Assembly: GCA_018816245.1 (NCBI GenBank)
Contig: JAHIVW010000006.1
Location: forward strand, 65,647 to 108,699
Direction: 5' to 3'
DNA length: 43,053 bases
Origin: Nanobdellota archaeon
GTDB lineage: Archaea > Aenigmatarchaeota > Aenigmatarchaeia > QMZP01
Below, piece by piece: positions 40,192 through 43,053 of this stretch. The first letter of the stretch is position 1; every line of letters begins with the position of its first letter. The notes beneath the pieces are model-generated. The model saw only the letters and a program-made list of their open reading frames with translations, was not told the origin of the DNA and made no database searches. The translations under genes were made by a program, and so were the position numbers.

Positions 40192-41225
40192 CGTTTTACA
40201 TATCCTTGATATACAATATCGTTTCCAAGCCGCGTCACCCGGACGTCAGCAAGCCGGACCGAGGGTGTTATTTTTCTGATTTCAGGAATCCGCATTGGTA
40301 TAGTGCCTCTATTGTTCGGTGCAATGAAGAAGATGACCTTGTCAACAGCATAGGCGTCAAGGAAACTTTTTGCAACCTTGCTCCCCCCTTCAACGAGTAC
40401 ACTTGTGATGTTCTCCTGCCCTAACCGGCGGAGGAGGGATCTGATATTCACGTATCCTTTCGTGCCAGGGAGTTTCCAGACCTCTGCACCGCGAATGCGT
40501 TTCTGCCTTGTTGTTGCAAGAATCGTACGCCCGCCGCGAAAGAGGGCTGATCGTGGACTCACCTTATCACCGAGCACGATGCGGATCGGATTCTTTCCTT
40601 TCATATGGCGGACCGTCAGTGATGGATTGTCCTTTCTCACGGTTTCTGCACCAACGAGGATGGACTGGTACCGGGAACGCAATCGATGCACAAAACGCTG
40701 CGATTCCTTTGAGGTGATCCATTTGCTGGCACCGGGTGGTGTTGTGGTTTTTCCATCACCCGTAAACGCGAGTTTCAACACAACAAACGGTTTCTTGGTT
40801 TTCATGAAACTGAAGAAGTCTTCATTGAGCCCTTCGGCGTCGTGTTTCAGAACATTTTCTTGGACCATAATACCTGCCTGCCGGAGCTGCTTGATCCCCT
40901 TCCCGTTGACCCGGGGATTTGGATCCCGCGTTGCAACGACAATCTTCGTGATGCCGCTCTTGATGATAGCCTTGGTGCAGGGACCTGTTTTCCCGGTGAA
41001 ACAGCAGGGTTCCAAGGAAACGTACAGTGTTGCGCCTCGTGCCCGTTTCCCGGCCTTTTTCAGCGCAACGACCTCGGCATGCGGTCCGCCGAATCGCGCG
41101 TGATACCCTTCAGCAAGAATCTTCCCATTCTTCACGACAACCGCACCGACCAACGGATTTGGTGCAGCATGTCCTGCGCCTTTGTGGGCGAGGAAGAAGC
41201 AACGACGCATGAACCTTCCGTCCAT
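40188..41225 (-). CDS. ribD: Bifunctional riboflavin deaminase/reductase RibD
   Basis: A 345-residue fusion. The N-terminal cytidine-deaminase-like domain has the zinc site HAEVVAL and EPCCFTGKTGPC. The C-terminal reductase domain (about residues 150-345) has FVVLKLAFTGDGKTTTPPG, SILVGAETVRKDNPSLTVR and TSVLVEGGSKVAKSFLD. It converts the pyrimidine product of GTP cyclohydrolase II in two steps of riboflavin synthesis. The fused form is the bacterial arrangement; most archaea use separate enzymes. Transfer from bacteria is a reasonable inference. No other rib gene is nearby. A TATA-like CTTATAGC lies about 25 bp before the ATG. Confidence 0.93.
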   Translation of the reverse strand: MDGRFMRRCFFLAHKGAGHAAPNPLVGAVVVKNGKILAEGYHARFGGPHAEVVALKKAGKRARGATLYVSLEPCCFTGKTGPCTKAIIKSGITKIVVATRDPNPRVNGKGIKQLRQAGIMVQENVLKHDAEGLNEDFFSFMKTKKPFVVLKLAFTGDGKTTTPPGASKWITSKESQRFVHRLRSRYQSILVGAETVRKDNPSLTVRHMKGKNPIRIVLGDKVSPRSALFRGGRTILATTRQKRIRGAEVWKLPGTKGYVNIRSLLRRLGQENITSVLVEGGSKVAKSFLDAYAVDKVIFFIAPNNRGTIPMRIPEIRKITPSVRLADVRVTRLGNDIVYQGYVKR

Positions 41226-41233
41226 AAGATAAT

Positions 41234-41256
41234 CTTATATGAGTGCAAAGCTATAA
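41234..41256. promoter_or_regulatory. Interleaved divergent promoters of ribD and the membrane gene
   Basis: A plus-strand TATA-like CTTATATG (41234-41241) lies about 25 bp before the ATG at 41263. A minus-strand one, CTTATAGC (complement of 41249-41256), lies about 25 bp before the ribD ATG at 41225. Each TATA box is closer to the other gene's start, so the two promoters cross. Confidence 0.45.
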
Positions 41257-41262
41257 GGGGTC

Positions 41263-41649
41263 ATGGTCATGTTGGCAGGCCTTGTAGTTGATTCCCTCGT
41301 TGCCACAGGGATCACCATCGTAGTCACTGCCTTCTTCATTTGGATCGTTCTCAAGTTCCTTGATTCCCGCTCTTTCCCAAGAGTTCTGGGAACCGTGCTC
41401 CTTGAGAAAATTATTGTCGCAATTGCATTGCCTTTTGTTCTGTCATTCTTTTTTTCACAGCTGGCAGGGTTCTGGTTTCTCATCATTGAAATCATCGTCG
41501 GCTTTCTGGTCTACAAGTACGGCCTCGACCTCTCTGTTGGCCGGACCATCATTCTGATCATTGTGACCCCGATTCTGACCATCCTGCTTGGCGTCGTCTT
41601 CGCATTGCTCGGGGTCGCCGCACTCGTCGGGCTAGCAACGCTGCTGTAA
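41263..41649 (+). CDS. Small polytopic membrane protein
   Basis: A 128-residue protein with about four hydrophobic helices (LVVDSLVATGITIVVTAFFI, IVAIALPFVLSFFFSQLAGF, WFLIIEIIVGFLVYKYGL, IILIIVTPILTILLGVVFAL) and short charged loops. The ATG at 41263 is set by the TATA spacing; an ATG at 41269 is also possible. No family is recognised. It ends just before the SRP RNA promoter. Confidence 0.65.
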   Translation: MVMLAGLVVDSLVATGITIVVTAFFIWIVLKFLDSRSFPRVLGTVLLEKIIVAIALPFVLSFFFSQLAGFWFLIIEIIVGFLVYKYGLDLSVGRTIILIIVTPILTILLGVVFALLGVAALVGLATLL

Positions 41650-41650
41650 C

Positions 41651-41660
41651 CCTTTTAAGA
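41651..41660 (+). promoter_or_regulatory. TATA box of the SRP RNA gene
   Basis: CCTTTTAAGA, centred about 25 bp before the predicted 5' end of the RNA at 41681. Confidence 0.5.
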
Positions 41661-41680
41661 CCTTTGACGAAGGAAATGCT

Positions 41681-41984
41681 GCAAGGGCCAGGCCGGGGCG
41701 TTGGGCGTGCCTTGTAACCACAAACCGTCCTTATGGTGGGGCTGCGAGCCGGTGAGCGGGCGTTGCGGCTGTGTCTGGTCCGGACGCTTGACGTCGAAGC
41801 GTTGTCCCTGCGGGTCGCTGATGCAGTGAACCGTGTCAGGCCTTGACCGGAGCAGCACTAAGCTGTACCAAATCACATCCCATGTGGGATGTGAGGGTAA
41901 CGATGTCGCAGGGGTCGCAACGTGGAGGAGAGTGTTCCGGGCAGCCAGATGCTGTCGTGCGTTCCATCACCGGACGGTCCTTGC
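41681..41984 (+). ncRNA. Signal recognition particle RNA (archaeal 7S)
   Basis: About 304 nt, the normal size for archaeal SRP RNA. Evidence: the 5' end GCAAGGGCC pairs with the 3' end GGTCCTTGC (helix 1). The Alu-domain signature GCCGGGGCG, then TTGGGCG and TTGTAACCACAAACCG, follows. The helix 8 core GTCAGG (41835-41840) and GGAGCAGC (from 41849) is the SRP54-binding site. A helix-6-like hairpin (CACATCCC/GGGATGTG, 41874-41893) is present. Together with SRP54 and SRP19 it targets signal-peptide proteins to the membrane. Base composition is GC-rich compared with its neighbours, as expected for a structured RNA. Ends are set by pairing, within a few bases. Confidence 0.92.
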
Positions 41985-41995
41985 TTTCTCTTTTG
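41985..41995 (+). terminator. Oligo-T terminator of SRP RNA
   Basis: TTTCTCTTTTG follows the last paired base directly, a pyrimidine/T run typical of archaeal transcription ends. Confidence 0.5.
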
Positions 41996-42065
41996 ATTGA
42001 TCAGTGCAACACCGGCTATATCTCATCCCCTGAAATAAAGCGTTCATGACCGTGCTGCCGGACGA

Positions 42066-42074
42066 TCATTTAAA
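42066..42074 (+). promoter_or_regulatory. TATA box of hicB
   Basis: TCATTTAAA, centred about 27 bp before the ATG at 42097, indicates a leaderless hicB transcript and decides the start. Confidence 0.5.
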
Positions 42075-42096
42075 GCAGGCCACTGAAGTCACTCTC

Positions 42097-42303
42097 ATGA
42101 AACGGGATTTCACCGTGGTTGTGGAACAAGGAGAGGACGGCTACCTCATTGCTGAGGTTGTTGAACTCCCTGGCTGCCGCACCCAGGCGAAGTCCTATGA
42201 CGAACTCATGAAACGAGCTCAGGAAGCCATTCGGCTGTACCTGAAGACCAAGCGATCCGACAGCAAGACCAAATTCGTGGGACTGCAGCGGATCGCCGTA
42301 TGA
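42097..42303 (+). CDS. hicB: HicB-family antitoxin (UPF0150)
   Basis: A 68-residue protein with the HicB fold: MKRDFTVVVEQGEDGYLIAE, then VVELPGCRTQAKSYDELMKR and AQEAIRLYL. The ELPGC-T-A-S--E pattern is diagnostic. Family members bind and block the HicA mRNA interferase. This one lacks the C-terminal DNA-binding domain of longer HicB proteins. An in-frame ATG at 42046 lies before the TATA box, so I use 42097. The stop overlaps the hicA ATG (ATGA, 42300-42303). Confidence 0.88.
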   Translation: MKRDFTVVVEQGEDGYLIAEVVELPGCRTQAKSYDELMKRAQEAIRLYLKTKRSDSKTKFVGLQRIAV

Positions 42304-42530
42304 AACTGCCACTCTTGACAGCACGAGACATGGCGAGGATTTTAACGGACCTTGGGTTTTCCTGTTGAAGGCAAAGCGGGAGCCACCAATTCTGGGAACA
42401 CCCGGGCGGCAGGACGACCTTGATTCCGAATCATCCTGGCGAAGCAATCGATCGCGGATTATTGAACAAGATTGTGAAGCACGACCTCAGGATGGAGCGG
42501 AAAGCGTTTTTGCTCTCTTGTTTGAGATGA
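42300..42530 (+). pseudogene. hicA: HicA-family toxin with an in-frame TGA
   Basis: The frame starts MKLPLLTARDMARILTDLGF, the standard HicA N-terminus, and reaches TGA at 42366-42368. Without any frame change it then continues RQSGSHQFWEHPGG, the catalytic GSH motif, and TTLIPNHPGEAIDRGLLNKI to a TGA at 42528-42530. The total of 76 codons matches intact HicA. Only one codon is wrong, just before the conserved RQxGSH. The family's mRNA cleavage needs the His that lies after the stop, so the toxin is probably dead while the antitoxin is intact. TGA is a normal stop for many genes here, so recoding is less likely than a nonsense mutation. Confidence 0.85.
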
Positions 42531-42541
42531 TTAGTTTTTTC

Positions 42542-42555
42542 GATACTATAGTATC
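42542..42555. promoter_or_regulatory. 14-bp perfect palindrome (candidate operator)
   Basis: GATACTATAGTATC is a perfect inverted repeat, 12 bp after the hicA stop and about 53 bp before the next gene's TATA box. Confidence 0.35.
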
Positions 42556-42586
42556 AATTCTGTGTGTTCATTGTTACCACTTAATT

Positions 42587-42602
42587 GCCGCCCTTCGGCG
42601 GC
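42587..42602 (+). terminator. Short GC hairpin after hicBA
   Basis: GCCGCC-CTTC-GGCGGC, a six-bp stem with a four-base loop. It could end hicBA transcripts or insulate the next promoter. No T run follows. Confidence 0.35.
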
Positions 42603-42607
42603 AAACT

Positions 42608-42617
42608 GTTTATAAAG
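42608..42617 (+). promoter_or_regulatory. TATA box of the last gene
   Basis: GTTTATAAAG, centred about 26 bp before the ATG at 42639, predicts a leaderless transcript. Confidence 0.55.
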
Positions 42618-42638
42618 TTAACTCCGTTATTCCGAATC

Positions 42639-43053
42639 ATGTCTCGCTACCACATCAATTTCAAGCTGGCAAATCTCAACGGCCGCTTCGACGAGCTGGC
42701 CCGCGAAACCGCGCTCCCGCTCGGGCGGGCTCGCATCCTGTACGAGTTGGGCATCCTGCGGAAGTACGGTCATCCCCTGCTCAACAACTCGGACGCGGCG
42801 TATCTTGGTGTCAAGCTCCACGATTTCGTGCATGCGAACGAAGGCTTCGGCACGGTGATGGCGACCGGCATCGACCAGCAGGCGCAAGGCGGGTCATATC
42901 CTGCTCGGGTCGTTGATTTTCCTAACTTCCAGAAAGATCCTGAAACCGGTGTGTATCGCATGGAACACACAGCGAACTCAAGGAAGGGGGAGACAACAAT
43001 CGTTCCGTCCGGTTTCGTGCTCTTTGTTCCTGGCGAAAAACGCCTGTACGATG
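42639..43053 (+). CDS. Unknown protein, runs off the window (partial)
   Basis: The frame is open from the ATG at 42639 to the last base (138 codons). It begins MSRYHINFKLANLNGRFDEL and continues through ARILYELGILRKYGHPLLNN, GFGTVMATGIDQQAQGGSY and VVDFPNFQKDPETGVYRMEH. It looks soluble, mixed alpha/beta, without a signal. The first 85 or so codons are GC-rich at third positions and the rest less so, which may hint at a composite or transferred gene. No family is recognised. Confidence 0.6.
   Translation, partial: MSRYHINFKLANLNGRFDELARETALPLGRARILYELGILRKYGHPLLNNSDAAYLGVKLHDFVHANEGFGTVMATGIDQQAQGGSYPARVVDFPNFQKDPETGVYRMEHTANSRKGETTIVPSGFVLFVPGEKRLYD

Noticed and set aside
41650-42045. Protein-coding reading of the GC-rich stretch after 41649
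   Set aside because: Frames here are short and antisense-like. The conserved SRP motifs and end pairing show it is 7S RNA.
42366-42368. TGA in hicA as a reassigned or selenocysteine codon
   Set aside because: Many genes here end in TGA, so it is not reassigned. No clear SECIS-like element is seen, and HicA has no conserved Cys or Sec at this place. A nonsense mutation is simpler.
42365-42916. 183-residue plus-strand open frame
   Set aside because: It is an out-of-frame reading of hicA, the intergenic hairpin and the start of the gene at 42639.

Overview
The window reads as a stretch of an uncultured archaeal chromosome, probably from a small-genome (DPANN-like) lineage. The archaeal assignment rests on a PCNA sliding clamp, an archaeal-type aspartyl-tRNA synthetase, archaeal type IV pilins with class III signal peptides, an archaeal 7S (SRP) RNA, and many leaderless genes with a TATA box about 25-28 bp before the start codon. 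The DPANN placement is inference from gene density, the dominance of surface genes and the lack of long metabolic operons.

Layout. (1) 1-6.7 kb: a type IV pilus operon, with a small two-helix membrane protein, four pilin-like proteins, a FlaI/VirB11-type ATPase and two separate one-domain platform proteins, followed by a convergent pilin gene with its own promoter. (2) 6.7-7.4 kb: a dolichol/phytol-kinase-like membrane enzyme and tRNA-Arg(TCT). (3) 7.43-11.73 kb: a GC-rich integrated element bounded by a 15-bp direct repeat of the tRNA 3' end. It holds a gutted integrase, a gutted YgjP-like peptidase, a zinc-ribbon protein, a frameshifted gene, a membrane protein, two small minus-strand genes and a 143-bp direct repeat. 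(4) 11.76-12.95 kb: a winged-helix/MinD operon, then an 845-bp AT-rich gap full of palindromes and short repeats. (5) 13.8-29.2 kb: a cell-surface locus of secreted or anchored beta-rich proteins (Ig-like, NEW3-like, parallel beta-helix, LamG-like, CARDB-like), with a second MinD/ParA-type ATPase inside it. (6) 29.2-36.0 kb: helix-turn-helix-like and coiled-coil proteins and a five-gene minus-strand operon of pilin-like or membrane-anchored proteins, with two divergent surface genes. (7) 36.0-41.6 kb: housekeeping genes: PCNA, AspRS, an OB-fold protein, one more pilin-like protein, TatD, an HD-domain protein, RibD and a small membrane protein. (8) 41.65-43.05 kb: SRP RNA, a hicB antitoxin gene, a hicA toxin gene split by an in-frame TGA, and the start of an unknown gene that runs off the window.

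How it works together (inference): the pilus machine, the scattered minor pilins and the large adhesin-like proteins look like one surface-attachment apparatus. The MinD-type ATPases may position it, as MinD relatives do for archaeal appendages elsewhere. Recurrent design features are divergent genes sharing one self-complementary TATA box, ATGA start/stop overlaps within operons, and 4-nt interlocked stop codons at convergent ends. The GC-rich element is a decaying foreign insertion: it is broken at four or more places and has no intact recombinase.
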